A stretch of 64,000 bases of DNA from Streptomyces sp. NBC_01463. Its GTDB lineage: Bacteria; Actinomycetota; Actinomycetes; Streptomycetales; Streptomycetaceae. Position 1 is the first letter of the stretch; each line of letters opens with the position of its first letter. A program made the position numbers and the translations under genes. The notes beneath the pieces were generated by a model. That model did not search any database, was not told the DNA's origin, and was given only the letters and a program-made list of their open reading frames with translations. Below are positions 26,916-36,063 of the stretch, one piece after another. The DNA is taken from contig CP109468.1 of assembly GCA_036227345.1 (NCBI GenBank), forward strand, positions 2,666,001-2,730,000. The letters run 5' to 3'.

Positions 26916-29396
26916 GTGACGGATCAGCTCGGCTTGTTGCTGCGCCGGCTGCGAAAGCGGTCGGGGCTGACACAGGAACAGCTGGAGGCGCGTTCCGGGG
27001 TGAGTGTGCGCACCATCCGCAGGCTGGAGACCGGCGGATCCAGCGATCACCGGCTGGGTACGGTGAACCTGCTGGCGGACGCCCTGGAGGCCGGGCCCGA
27101 GGACCGTCAGAGGCTGGCGGCCACGCTGGCGAGTCCGGCGGCGGCCCCGGCCGCCGCGAATTCCGGACCGCCGGGCGGACTCGCGGTCCCGCATTCCGCG
27201 CCCCTTTCCGTACCGGATTCCGCATCGGTTCCCGCCCCGGCCTCCCGGCCGGAAGAGCGTTCCACGCCTGCTGCCCTTCACGGCGACCTCACCGAACTCA
27301 CCGAACTCACCTCCGCCGCGACGGAATTGGCGCGGGAGATCAGACGTCGGTGGCGGCGCGAGGAGGAACACCGGCGGGTCCATGACCCGTTTCCGCTCCC
27401 CGTGCGCTGGCAGGACGCGCCCGCGTCCCTCACCGATCATTCGGAGAACATCCAGCGGCTGCCGCCCGGCGCGATATCCGGCGGCGTGGACCTGAGCGGC
27501 GATCTGGGCAGCGTGGCCGAGGTCTACCGGCGCATCCTGTCCGGGCGGCTCGTGGTTCTCGGCCGGGCCGGATCCGGCAAATCGGTGCTGACGATCAGGT
27601 TCGTCCTGGACCACCTGGAGGCCCGGGCACCCGACGACCGGGTGCCGGTCATCTTCAGCCTCGGATCCTGGGACCCCACGGCCGTCGCGTTACGGGACTG
27701 GCTGATCGACCTGCTGGTCCGGGACCATCCGCATCTCACCCGCCGGACCCCGTCCGGTTCGACGCTCGCCGCGGCACTGGTCGACGCCGGTCTCGTGCTG
27801 CCGGTCCTCGACGGGTTCGACGAGATAGCGGAGGGGCTGCGGAGCACCGCGCTGGAGACGCTCAACGACACCTCGCTCCCGCTCGTCCTGACCAGCCGGC
27901 GCGGTGAGTTCGCCGAAGCCGTCGCGGAGACGGGCACCCCGCTGGTCTGGGCCGCCGGTCTCGAACTCACCGATCTGACCCTCGACGACCTCGCCGGCTA
28001 CCTGCCCAGGACGGCGCGGCCGGTCCCGCGGAGTGATCGCGACGGGACGGCCGTCTGGACCCCCGTACTGGACGGGCTGCGCGCCCACGAGGGTGCGGCC
28101 GACGCCCCGCTGACCAGGGTCCTGAGCACCCCGCTCATGATCGTCCTGGCGCGGACGATGTACAGCGAGGCCTCCGACAGGGATCCGGTGGAGCTGCTGG
28201 ACGCCGAGCGCTTCCCCGACGAGAACGCCCTGGAGGAACATCTGCTGGCGGGTTTCGTGCCGACGGTCTACCGGCGCCGCGTCGCCGAGCGGAGCGCGAC
28301 CGGCCGCCGGGAGCGGCACCGGGACCCGGAGCGCGCCGAGCACTGGCTCAGTTACCTCGCCCACCATCTGGCCCAGCTCGACGGCGACCAGCAGGACCTC
28401 GCCTGGTGGCGGATCGGTGCGTCGTTGCGGCTGTCCACGCGGCTGCTGTCGGTGGTGGTGTCCTCGGCCCTCTGCGTCGCGCTCGCCGTGTGGTGCGTCA
28501 ATCTGATCAATCTGCCGTTCCCGGTCGGCGAGGCCCTCATGCTGGGCTGTGCGATGGGGACGGCCGCCGGTCTGGCCTTCGGCTGCGTCCACGCGATCCT
28601 GGTCCGGTTCGGCACCGCGGCCTTCGAGCCCGCCCATGTCCGGCTGCGGCTGCCGGGCGCGCGCACCGGTGCCGGACGCAGACCGGTGCGTACGTTCGCC
28701 GCCCGGTTCGGTGCGGTGCTGCCGGGCGGATTCGTGATGGGCGCCGGCTGCGCCGCCGCTCTCGCGCTCCAGCGCCGGCTGTTCTACGGGATCCCGCTCT
28801 CCGACGAGCTGGTGATCAGGGGCACGCTCATCAACATGCTGGTCCTCGGCCTGATCTTCGGCGTCGGCGCCGGACTCGTCTTCGGGGTCATGGCGGTGCT
28901 CGAAGCGCCTCTGGACGTCACCTCCGCGGCGACCCCCGCCGGTCTGCTGGCCTCGAACCGCGCGACGGTGCTCCGGCAGGTGCTCGTCCTCGTCCCGGCG
29001 CTCACGCTGGCGATCGCGTTCGGCGGGGAGGTGATCACGGGACTGCTCGACGGCCCCCTCGGCACGCTGATCTGGCGGGCCGGGGACGGGCTCGTCATCG
29101 GTGTGACCGGCGGGCTCGGCGGCACGTGCGCGTACGCGCTCTCGTTCACCGCCTGGGGGCGGTGGCTGGTCCTGTCGCGGGTCTGGCTGCCCCTGACCGG
29201 GCAGCTCCCCCGGGACCCGGCTGCCTTCCTGGACGACGCCTACCGCCGGGGCGTGCTGCGCCAGACCGGCGCGGTGTACCAGTTCCGCCACATCCGGCTC
29301 CAGCACCACCTCGCCCGCACGTACCGGGAGCACCGGAGCACGTACGCACCGGCGCGGTTCGGTACGGGCGCCCCGAGGCTGTTGCAGAACGACTGA
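26916..29396 (+). CDS. HTH-NACHT NTPase with six-helix membrane domain, TTA codon
   Basis: 826 residues. An XRE-type helix-turn-helix covers 5-60 (GLTQEQLEARSGVSVRTIRR). A disordered Ala/Pro linker covers 72-120. A NACHT/STAND NTPase follows, with Walker A GRAGSGKS at 216-223 and Walker B LPVLDGFDE at 295-303. Six hydrophobic helices lie at about 510-532, 540-563, 598-618, 639-662, 687-711 and 722-753. A C-terminal tail YQFRHIRLQHHLA (788-800) is typical of actinobacterial NACHT proteins. GTG 26916 has GGAGGGG 8 nt upstream. Codon 259 is TTA. DNA-binding and membrane domains in one chain suggest a membrane-tethered regulator or a NACHT-type stress or phage sensor; neither is proven. Confidence 0.85.
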   Translation: MTDQLGLLLRRLRKRSGLTQEQLEARSGVSVRTIRRLETGGSSDHRLGTVNLLADALEAGPEDRQRLAATLASPAAAPAAANSGPPGGLAVPHSAPLSVPDSASVPAPASRPEERSTPAALHGDLTELTELTSAATELAREIRRRWRREEEHRRVHDPFPLPVRWQDAPASLTDHSENIQRLPPGAISGGVDLSGDLGSVAEVYRRILSGRLVVLGRAGSGKSVLTIRFVLDHLEARAPDDRVPVIFSLGSWDPTAVALRDWLIDLLVRDHPHLTRRTPSGSTLAAALVDAGLVLPVLDGFDEIAEGLRSTALETLNDTSLPLVLTSRRGEFAEAVAETGTPLVWAAGLELTDLTLDDLAGYLPRTARPVPRSDRDGTAVWTPVLDGLRAHEGAADAPLTRVLSTPLMIVLARTMYSEASDRDPVELLDAERFPDENALEEHLLAGFVPTVYRRRVAERSATGRRERHRDPERAEHWLSYLAHHLAQLDGDQQDLAWWRIGASLRLSTRLLSVVVSSALCVALAVWCVNLINLPFPVGEALMLGCAMGTAAGLAFGCVHAILVRFGTAAFEPAHVRLRLPGARTGAGRRPVRTFAARFGAVLPGGFVMGAGCAAALALQRRLFYGIPLSDELVIRGTLINMLVLGLIFGVGAGLVFGVMAVLEAPLDVTSAATPAGLLASNRATVLRQVLVLVPALTLAIAFGGEVITGLLDGPLGTLIWRAGDGLVIGVTGGLGGTCAYALSFTAWGRWLVLSRVWLPLTGQLPRDPAAFLDDAYRRGVLRQTGAVYQFRHIRLQHHLARTYREHRSTYAPARFGTGAPRLLQND

Positions 29397-29446
29397 GCCG
29401 GGGCCGGCCGCTTCCGTTCCGGTCGGCCGGCCGGCCCGCGCCGCCG

Positions 29447-31672
29447 TCAGTGGACGCGCTGCGCGGCCGGAGCGGTCTCGTCGCTCTCCGGCGCGTACGC
29501 TCCCGGGATCTTCGCCCGGGGCGCTCCGTTGTCGGGCGCTTCGATGCTGATGCGCGGCAGCCGCCGGTCCAGCCAGCCCGGCAGCCACCAGTTCGCGCCG
29601 CCGAGCAGGTGCATCAGGGCGGGGACCAGCAGCGTGCGCAGGACGAACGCGTCCAGGGCCACGGCCGCGGCGAGCGCGATGCCGAACATGGCGATCACCC
29701 GGTCACCGCTGAGCACGAAGGCGAGGAAGACCGAGATCATGATCACAGCGGCCGAGTTGATCACCCGGCTGGTCTCGGCGAGGCCCACCCGGACCGCGCG
29801 CCGGTTGTCGCCGGTCTCCAGCCACTCCTCGTACATCCGCCCCACCAGGAACACCTGGTAGTCCATGGACAGGCCGAAGAGCACCGACACCATGATCACC
29901 GGCAGGAAGGGTTCGATGGGGCCGGCGCTGCCGAGACCCAGCAGCTCGCTGCCCCAGCCCCACTGGAAGACGGCGACGACGACACCGAACGAGGAGGCGA
30001 CCGCCGCCACGTTCATCGCCGCGGCCTTCAGCGGGATGCCGACCGATCTGAACGCCATCAGCAGCAGCAGACAGCCGAGCCCTATGACGACGCCGATGAA
30101 GAGCGGCAGCTTGCCGATGATGACCTGCGCGAAGTCGTCGTAGCTGGCCGTCACCCCGCCCACATGGGCCTCCAGCGAGGTGTTGGCGGACGCCTTCGGC
30201 AGGACGTCCGTACGCAGCCGTTCGACGAGCTCGCTGGTCTGCCGGGACTGCGGCGCCGAGTCGGGGACGACGGTGACGTACGCGGTGTCGCCGCTGGAGT
30301 TGTACGTCACCGGGTAGGCCCAGGCGACCCCCTCGGCGGCGCGCAGCGTCGCGGGGAGCCCGTCCATCGCGAGCCGGTCGTCGGCGCCGTCCAGCTGTGC
30401 GGCGATGGTCAGCGGGCCGTTGACGCCGGGGCCGAACCCCTCGGCCAGCAGGTCGTACGCCTGCCGGGTGGTCGAGGTCTTCGCGTTGTTGCCCTGGTCC
30501 GAGCTGCCCAGGTGGAGCGCGAAGGTGGGGAGCGCGAGGACCAGCATCACGAGGACGGCGACGCCGCCTAGCAGCTTGGGGTGCCGTTCGACGAAGGCGG
30601 ACCAGCGGTGCGCGAAGCCGGTGGGCGTCTCCGGCTGCGGGCCGTGCGCGGCCAGCCGTCCGCGCTCGCGCCGGCTCAGCGCCCGCATACCGATGAGGGA
30701 CAGCAGCGCGGGCAGCAGCGTCACGGAGGCCGCCACGGTCAGCACGACGGTGAGCGAGGCGGCGATGGCCACGCCGTTGAGGAAGCTCAGCCGCAGGATC
30801 AGCATGCCGAGCAGGGCGATGCAGACGGTGGCGCCGGCGAACACGACGGCACGTCCGGTGGTCGCGACCGCGTGCCGCGCCGCGTCGGGGACGGTCATGC
30901 CGCGCCGCAGCCCTCTGCGGTGGCGGGTGACGATGAAGAGCGCGTAGTCGATCCCGACGCCGAGCCCTATCAGCATGCCGAGCATGGGCGCGAAGTCGGC
31001 GACGGTCATCACATGGCCGAGCAGCACGATGCCCGCGTACGCCGTGCCGACGGAGACGAGGGCGGTCGCGATGGGCAGCATGCTGGCCGCGAGCGAGCCG
31101 AAGGCGAGGAAGAGCACGACGGCGGCGACGGCCACCCCGACGGCCTCGCTGAGGTGCGCGGCCGGTGCCTCGGTGAGGGCTATGGCGGAGCCGCCCAGTT
31201 CCACCCGGAGGTGGTCGCCGGCGGCGGCCTTCGCCGTGTCGACGACGGCCTGCGCCTGCCCGGCGGGTACGTCGTCCGCCTGCCGGTCGAAGGTGATCGT
31301 GGCATACGCGGTGTGCCCGTCGGTACTGATCTGCGCGGCGCCCTCGTCCGTGTACGGGCTGCTCACGGCCCCCACACCCGGCAGCCGCTCGACGGTGTGG
31401 AGGACCGCGGTCATCTTCTGGGTGACCCCGGCGGCCCGCACGGTGGAGTCGTCGGTGTGCCACACGATGGTGTCGGTGTCGCCGCCGAGATCCGTGAAGC
31501 CGCTCTTCAGCAGGTCGGCCGCGCGGCCCGACTCGGTGCCGGGCGCCTCGTAGTCGTTGGAGTACGCGGAACCCGCGAATCCCGCCGCGGCCGCCGTACC
31601 GCCGAGGGCGCACAGCCAGATGAGTACGGCGAGGAGGCGGTGCGTGACGCACCAGCGGGCGATGGCAGCCAA
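29447..31672 (-). CDS. MMPL/RND-family transporter
   Basis: About 741 residues of the actinobacterial MMPL (ActII-3/MmpL-like) family in the cytoplasmic membrane, expected to export lipids or small molecules using proton motive force. There are about 12 membrane helices in two halves, each half with a large external loop. The proton-relay motif GIDYALFIVTRHRRGLRRG follows helix 4, and the second-half equivalent GLSMDYQVFLVGRMYEEW is present. TTG 31672, with GGGAG about 8 nt upstream, gives a natural N-terminus just before CVTHRLLAVLIW; GTG 31705 is an alternative without a ribosome site. It converges on the NACHT gene with a 50-bp gap. Substrate is unknown. Confidence 0.88.
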   Translation of the reverse strand: MAAIARWCVTHRLLAVLIWLCALGGTAAAAGFAGSAYSNDYEAPGTESGRAADLLKSGFTDLGGDTDTIVWHTDDSTVRAAGVTQKMTAVLHTVERLPGVGAVSSPYTDEGAAQISTDGHTAYATITFDRQADDVPAGQAQAVVDTAKAAAGDHLRVELGGSAIALTEAPAAHLSEAVGVAVAAVVLFLAFGSLAASMLPIATALVSVGTAYAGIVLLGHVMTVADFAPMLGMLIGLGVGIDYALFIVTRHRRGLRRGMTVPDAARHAVATTGRAVVFAGATVCIALLGMLILRLSFLNGVAIAASLTVVLTVAASVTLLPALLSLIGMRALSRRERGRLAAHGPQPETPTGFAHRWSAFVERHPKLLGGVAVLVMLVLALPTFALHLGSSDQGNNAKTSTTRQAYDLLAEGFGPGVNGPLTIAAQLDGADDRLAMDGLPATLRAAEGVAWAYPVTYNSSGDTAYVTVVPDSAPQSRQTSELVERLRTDVLPKASANTSLEAHVGGVTASYDDFAQVIIGKLPLFIGVVIGLGCLLLLMAFRSVGIPLKAAAMNVAAVASSFGVVVAVFQWGWGSELLGLGSAGPIEPFLPVIMVSVLFGLSMDYQVFLVGRMYEEWLETGDNRRAVRVGLAETSRVINSAAVIMISVFLAFVLSGDRVIAMFGIALAAAVALDAFVLRTLLVPALMHLLGGANWWLPGWLDRRLPRISIEAPDNGAPRAKIPGAYAPESDETAPAAQRVH

Positions 31673-31822
31673 GGGACGTACTCCCTGCGGGTTCGTGGCC
31701 TCCACGGACGTCCGGCAGGACCGTCCGTGTGAGAACGCATGACCTTGAGAACCGTCACTCTGACAGCCAACTGTGATCCTTTGCCCGTTTCGTGGCCTTA
31801 CTCACAGCGGTCAGGTCCACAT

Positions 31823-32035
31823 ATGAGCGACATGCGCACCGCCGTACGGCGGGGGCGCAGTCGCCCCACGGGGACGGTCACCCGCCCGGCGCGGCGCGAT
31901 GGCGACGGGCGGCCGGACCATGGCATCACGGTCCCGGTCACCGGTGTGCTCCGGCTGAGCATCTCGTACGCCGACCCCGCCGACTCCTGCGAGATGGGCA
32001 GCCTGATCCTCGGAGCCCCGACGCTCAAGAGGTGA
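31823..32035 (+). CDS. possible small hypothetical protein
   Basis: A 70-residue frame from ATG 31823 (MSDMRTAVRRGRSRPTGTVT) with AGGT 6 nt upstream. The codons carry the strong third-position GC bias of real Streptomyces genes. The N-terminus is Arg-rich and the C-terminus reads GVLRLSISYADPADSCEMGS. I recognise no family. It is oriented away from the MMPL gene and ends just before a strong bidirectional hairpin, which supports a real transcript. Evidence is limited to codon bias and position. Confidence 0.45.
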   Translation: MSDMRTAVRRGRSRPTGTVTRPARRDGDGRPDHGITVPVTGVLRLSISYADPADSCEMGSLILGAPTLKR

Positions 32036-32052
32036 CGCGGTCGCGTCGTGCG

Positions 32053-32098
32053 CGAAGGGGCGGTGCGCCCGGTGGGAACCGGGAGCGCCGCCCCTTCG
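32053..32098. terminator. bidirectional hairpin terminator after gatB
   Basis: The arms are 32053-32072 and 32079-32098. They are 20 nt each, fully paired except one G-U and one mismatch, with a 6-nt loop. The hairpin lies 18 bp past the gatB stop and 17 bp past the small plus-strand frame, so it can end both. Confidence 0.8.
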
Positions 32099-32116
32099 GG
32101 GTCGTACGGGAGGAAC

Positions 32117-33625
32117 TCAGCCCTCGACGCCGAGCTTCTCCAGGATCAGCTCACGCACCCGGGCCGCGTCCGCCTGGCCACGGGTGGCCTTCATGACGGC
32201 GCCGACGAGCGCACCGGCCGCGGCGACCTTGCCGCCACGGATCTTGTCCGCGATGGCGGCGTTGCCCGCGATGGCCTCGTCCACGGCCGTGGACAGGGCG
32301 CCCTCGTCGGAGACGACCTTCAGGCCGCGCTTCTCGACGACGGTGTCCGGGTCGCCCTCGCCCGCGAGGACACCCTCCAGGACCTGACGGGCCAGTTTGT
32401 CGTTGAGATCACCGGAGGTGACGAGCTCGGCCACCCGGGCGACCTGCGCGGGGGTGACACCCAGCTCGTCGAGACCGCGGCCGGTCTCGTTGGCGTTACG
32501 GGCCAGCTCGCCCATCCACCACTTGCGGGCCTGGTCGGCGGGCGCACCCGCGTCGATCGTCGCGACGATCAGCTCGACCGCGCCCGCGTTGAGGATGGAC
32601 TGCATGTCGTGCTCGGAGACACCCCACTCCTCCTTGAGCCGGGCGCGGCGCAGCCGCGGCAGCTCGGGAAGGCCGCCCCGCAGCTCCTCGACCCAGGTAC
32701 GGGCCGGAGCGACCGGCACCAGGTCCGGCTCGGGGAAGTAGCGGTAGTCCTCGGCGTTGTCCTTGATGCGGCCGGCCGTGGTGGAGCCGTCCTCCTCGTG
32801 GAAGTGCCGGGTCTCCTGCACGATCGTGCCGCCGGAGTTCAGCACCGCGGCGTGGCGCTGGATCTCGAAGCGGGCGGCCCGCTCGACGGAACGCAGCGAG
32901 TTCACGTTCTTCGTCTCGGAGCGGGTGCCGAACTTCTCGCGGCCGTGCGGGCGCAGCGACAGGTTCACGTCGCAGCGCATCTGGCCCATCTCCATGCGGG
33001 CCTCCGAGACGCCGAGCGCCTTGATGAGCTCGCGGAGCTCGGCGACGTACGCCTTGGCGACCTCGGGGGCGCGCGCGCCCGCTCCCTCGATCGGCTTGGT
33101 GACGATCTCGATGAGCGGGATGCCCGCGCGGTTGTAGTCGAGCAGGGAGTGGGACGCGCCGTGGATACGGCCGGTGGCGCCGCCGACGTGCGTCGACTTG
33201 CCGGTGTCCTCCTCCATGTGGGCGCGCTCGATCTGCACCCGGAAGATCTCCCCGTCCTCCAGCTGGACGTCCAGATAGCCGTCGAAGGCGATCGGCTCGT
33301 CGTACTGGGAGGTCTGGAAGTTCTTCGGCATGTCCGGATAGAAGTAGTTCTTCCGGGCGAAGCGGCACCACTCGGCGATCTCGCAGTTCAGCGCGAGACC
33401 GATCTTGATGGCGGACTCGACGCCGATCTCGTTGACGACCGGCAGCGCGCCGGGCAGCCCGAGGCAGACCGGGCAGGTCTGCGAGTTCGCGTCCTGCTTG
33501 AGCTCGGTGGAGCAGCCGCAGAACATCTTGGTCTTGGTGCCGAGCTCTACATGGACTTCGAGGCCCATGACGGGGTCGTACGTCGCGAGGGCGTCCTCGT
33601 ACGACTCCAGGTCGATGACAGTCAC
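32117..33625 (-). CDS. gatB: Asp-tRNA(Asn)/Glu-tRNA(Gln) amidotransferase subunit B
   Basis: The tRNA-binding and kinase subunit of GatCAB, which converts Glu-tRNA(Gln) (and Asp-tRNA(Asn)) to the amide form. 502 residues with the family signature [17 protein letters not shown], the second metal-site Cys in [38 protein letters not shown], and the C-terminal YqeY-like helical domain ([20 protein letters not shown]). ATG 33625 begins [20 protein letters not shown]. It is last in gatC-gatA-(small protein)-gatB and is followed by a strong terminator. Confidence 0.97.
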   Translation of the reverse strand: MTVIDLESYEDALATYDPVMGLEVHVELGTKTKMFCGCSTELKQDANSQTCPVCLGLPGALPVVNEIGVESAIKIGLALNCEIAEWCRFARKNYFYPDMPKNFQTSQYDEPIAFDGYLDVQLEDGEIFRVQIERAHMEEDTGKSTHVGGATGRIHGASHSLLDYNRAGIPLIEIVTKPIEGAGARAPEVAKAYVAELRELIKALGVSEARMEMGQMRCDVNLSLRPHGREKFGTRSETKNVNSLRSVERAARFEIQRHAAVLNSGGTIVQETRHFHEEDGSTTAGRIKDNAEDYRYFPEPDLVPVAPARTWVEELRGGLPELPRLRRARLKEEWGVSEHDMQSILNAGAVELIVATIDAGAPADQARKWWMGELARNANETGRGLDELGVTPAQVARVAELVTSGDLNDKLARQVLEGVLAGEGDPDTVVEKRGLKVVSDEGALSTAVDEAIAGNAAIADKIRGGKVAAAGALVGAVMKATRGQADAARVRELILEKLGVEG

Positions 33626-33641
33626 GGTGAAACTTTCCCTC

Positions 33642-33884
33642 TCAGCCCAGCAGGACGTCGTCGTCGCCGAGACGCTTCAGTTCGCGATAGAGGATCGCGA
33701 GGCCGGTGACGATGGCGGCGGCGGAGACAGCCGCGTCGACGAGCCGCAGCATGTCGTTGTCGTTGCGCGCGAGCTTCGCCTGCTTGGCGACGCTGATCGC
33801 ACCGAACGCGGTGCTGCCGAGCGCGACGTACACGCCGGTCTTGGACTTCTTGAAGTTCTTGGCCTTCTTAGCCATGGCACTCAT
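33642..33884 (-). CDS. small membrane-associated protein inside the gat operon
   Basis: 80 residues ([20 protein letters not shown] onward). A very basic N-terminus precedes a weakly hydrophobic segment ([20 protein letters not shown]), then [20 protein letters not shown] as a likely membrane helix, and a short acidic tail. Its ATG (33884) overlaps the gatA stop in an ATGA tetranucleotide, and it ends 16 bp before gatB, so it is translationally coupled and cotranscribed with both. GGAGG lies about 10 nt upstream. The function is unknown to me; placement suggests a link to amidotransferase or membrane, but that is speculative. Confidence 0.8.
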   Translation of the reverse strand: MSAMAKKAKNFKKSKTGVYVALGSTAFGAISVAKQAKLARNDNDMLRLVDAAVSAAAIVTGLAILYRELKRLGDDDVLLG

Positions 33885-35383
33885 AGCGACGGAGCCTCCT
33901 CAAGCAGCGGGTGACCCCACTTTTCCACGAACGCGGCCTCGACGGCGGCTCCGACCTTGTACAGCCGGTCGTCCTTCATGGCGGGGGCGATGATCTGCAG
34001 CCCGACCGGCAGGCCGTCCTCGGGCGCCAGGCCGCAGGGGAGCGACATCGCGGCGTTGCCGGCCAGGTTGGTCGGAATGGTGCACAGGTCCGCCAGGTAC
34101 ATGGCCATCGGGTCGTCGGCGCGCTCGCCGATCGGGAAGGCGGTGGTGGGCGTGGTCGGGGAGACGATCACGTCGACCTGCTCGAATGCCTTCTCGAAGT
34201 CCCGCGTGATCAGGGTGCGGACCTTCTGTGCGGAACCGTAGTACGCGTCGTAGTAGCCGGAGCTCAGCGCGTACGTACCGAGGATGATGCGGCGCTTCAC
34301 CTCGTCGCCGAAGCCGGCCTCGCGGGTGAGCGCGGTGACCTCCTCGGCGGACTTCGTGCCGTCGTCGCCGACCCGCAGGCCGTAGCGCATGGCGTCGAAG
34401 CGGGCGAGGTTCGAGGAACACTCGGACGGCGCGATGAGGTAGTACGCCGAAAGGCCCAGGTCGAAGGACGGGCAGTCCAGCTCGACGACCGTGGCGCCGA
34501 GCGACTTCAGCAGCTCGACCGACTCGTTGAAGCGCTGGACGACACCGGCCTGGTAGCCCTCGCCGGAGAACTGCTTGACGACGCCGACGCGCATGCCCTG
34601 GACGGAGCCGTTGCGCGCGGCCTCGACGACCGGCGGGACCGGGGCGTCGATGGACGTCGAGTCGAGCGGGTCGTGGCCGGCGATGGCCTCGTGCAGCAGC
34701 GCCGCGTCCAGGACCGTACGGGCGCAGGGACCGCCCTGGTCGAGGGAGGACGAGAAGGCCACCATGCCGTAGCGGGAGACGCCGCCGTAGGTGGGCTTGA
34801 CGCCGACGGTGCCGGTGACGGCCGCGGGCTGGCGGATGGAGCCGCCGGTGTCCGTGCCGATGGCGAGCGGGGCCTCGAACGACGCGAGGGCCGCGGAGGA
34901 GCCGCCGCCGGAGCCGCCCGGGATGCGGGTGAGGTCCCACGGGTTGCCGGTCGGGCCGTAGGCGCTGTTCTCGGTGGAGGACCCCATGGCGAACTCGTCC
35001 ATGTTGGTCTTGCCGAGGATGACGACGTCGGCGGCCTTCAGCCGCTTGGTGACGGTCGCGTCGTACGGCGGGACCCAGCCTTCGAGGATCTTGGAGCCGA
35101 CGGTGGTCGGCATGTCCTCGGTGGTGAAGATGTCCTTGAGCGCGAGAGGCACACCGGCGAGCGGGCCGAGCTTCTCGCCGGCCGCCTTCTTGGCGTCGAC
35201 GGCGCGGGCCTGCGCGAGGGCACCCTCGCGGTCGACGTGCAGGAAGGCGTGGACCTTCTCGTCGATGGCCTCGATGCGGGCCAGGTGGGCCTCGGTGACC
35301 TCGACGGCCGTGAGCTCGCCCGAGGCGATCTTCGCGGCGATCTCGGCGGCGGTGTACTTGATGATGGTGCTGATGTCCGTCAT
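33881..35383 (-). CDS. gatA: Asp-tRNA(Asn)/Glu-tRNA(Gln) amidotransferase subunit A
   Basis: The glutaminase subunit of GatCAB; it releases ammonia from glutamine for the GatB reaction. 500 residues with the amidase-signature Ser-cisSer-Lys triad: Lys in [12 protein letters not shown], cis-Ser in [14 protein letters not shown] and nucleophile Ser in [16 protein letters not shown] 35383 begins [20 protein letters not shown], 5 bp after the gatC stop. The stop overlaps the start of the following small gene. Confidence 0.97.
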   Translation of the reverse strand: MTDISTIIKYTAAEIAAKIASGELTAVEVTEAHLARIEAIDEKVHAFLHVDREGALAQARAVDAKKAAGEKLGPLAGVPLALKDIFTTEDMPTTVGSKILEGWVPPYDATVTKRLKAADVVILGKTNMDEFAMGSSTENSAYGPTGNPWDLTRIPGGSGGGSSAALASFEAPLAIGTDTGGSIRQPAAVTGTVGVKPTYGGVSRYGMVAFSSSLDQGGPCARTVLDAALLHEAIAGHDPLDSTSIDAPVPPVVEAARNGSVQGMRVGVVKQFSGEGYQAGVVQRFNESVELLKSLGATVVELDCPSFDLGLSAYYLIAPSECSSNLARFDAMRYGLRVGDDGTKSAEEVTALTREAGFGDEVKRRIILGTYALSSGYYDAYYGSAQKVRTLITRDFEKAFEQVDVIVSPTTPTTAFPIGERADDPMAMYLADLCTIPTNLAGNAAMSLPCGLAPEDGLPVGLQIIAPAMKDDRLYKVGAAVEAAFVEKWGHPLLEEAPSL

Positions 35384-35388
35384 GGCTT

Positions 35389-35685
35389 TTAGTCCTCCCC
35401 CAGGATCTGCGGCACCTTGAAACGCTGCTGCTCCTGGGCCGGGGCGCCGGAGAGCGCCTGCGCGGGGGTGAGCGAGGGACGGACCTCGTCCGCCCGCATG
35501 ACGTTGGTCAGCGGCAGCGGGTGGGAGGTCGGCGGTACGTCTTGGTCGGCGACCTCGGAGACGCGGGCGACCGCGCCGATGATGTCGTCGAGCTGACCGG
35601 CGAAGTGATCGAGCTCTTCGCCCTTCAGCTCCAGACGCGCCAGCCGGGCGAGGTGGGCGACCTCCTCGCGCGTGATGCCAGGCAT
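35389..35685 (-). CDS. gatC: Asp-tRNA(Asn)/Glu-tRNA(Gln) amidotransferase subunit C
   Basis: Small subunit that wraps around and stabilises GatA. 98 residues with family-typical [20 protein letters not shown] and the conserved C-terminal [20 protein letters not shown]. The frame opens at 35934, but ATG 35685 has GAGGA 8 nt upstream and matches GatC N-termini. It is first in the gat operon, so the promoter must lie in the gap above it. Confidence 0.96.
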   Translation of the reverse strand: MPGITREEVAHLARLARLELKGEELDHFAGQLDDIIGAVARVSEVADQDVPPTSHPLPLTNVMRADEVRPSLTPAQALSGAPAQEQQRFKVPQILGED

Positions 35686-35984
35686 GCAGCGATCCTCAGG
35701 GGTTGGTGTGCGGTTTTGGCTGGTGGGCCGGCAGCCCATTTCCGCCGTCCGTCCGAAGGACGGGCCGCGCGGCGTCCGGTGCGTGCGATCGCAAGGCGCC
35801 GGAACTCCCTCGTGGCGGAGCCACGTGAGCGTTTCGGCAACGCGGCGAGCGTGCGTGCCAGGCGTCGCGCGGCAGGTGGAAATGTGCTGCCGGCCCCCTA
35901 ATCCTATGGGGTCCTCACAACGGGGTACGGCCACCCGGGGCAGACCCGCCCCGCGCCCGGGGACGCAGCCGCCGCCGGCGCGAG

Positions 35985-36008
35985 CGAGCCCGTCCGGCGA
36001 TTGAGGAC
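35985..36008. repeat. dispersed Streptomyces intergenic motif
   Basis: CGAGCCCGTCCGGCGATTGA followed by GGAC, a short motif that I recall recurring between genes across Streptomyces genomes. It sits directly beyond the terminator hairpin of the upstream gene. Confidence 0.55.
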
Positions 36009-36028
36009 AAAACGGCCACTGGTGGCCG
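36009..36028 (-). terminator. terminator with U-run after the GGDEF-EAL gene
   Basis: Read on the minus strand, CGGCCAC-CA-GTGGCCG (7-bp arms) is followed by TTTTGT. It lies 36 bp past the stop at 36064. Hairpin plus T-run makes this one of the few canonical intrinsic terminators in the window. Confidence 0.75.
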
Positions 36029-36063
36029 CGGCCGCCTCACCGCGGCCCGCGCCCCGGCCCGCC

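Larger units (their letters stand above)
35686..36063. other. 378-bp intergenic region between gatC and the GGDEF-EAL gene
   Basis: No convincing gene. The gatC-proximal part should contain the gat promoter, though I could not pick a clear -10/-35 pair. The distal part holds a Streptomyces-type repeat (35985-36008) and an intrinsic-type terminator (36009-36028) for the gene that ends at 36064. Confidence 0.6.
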
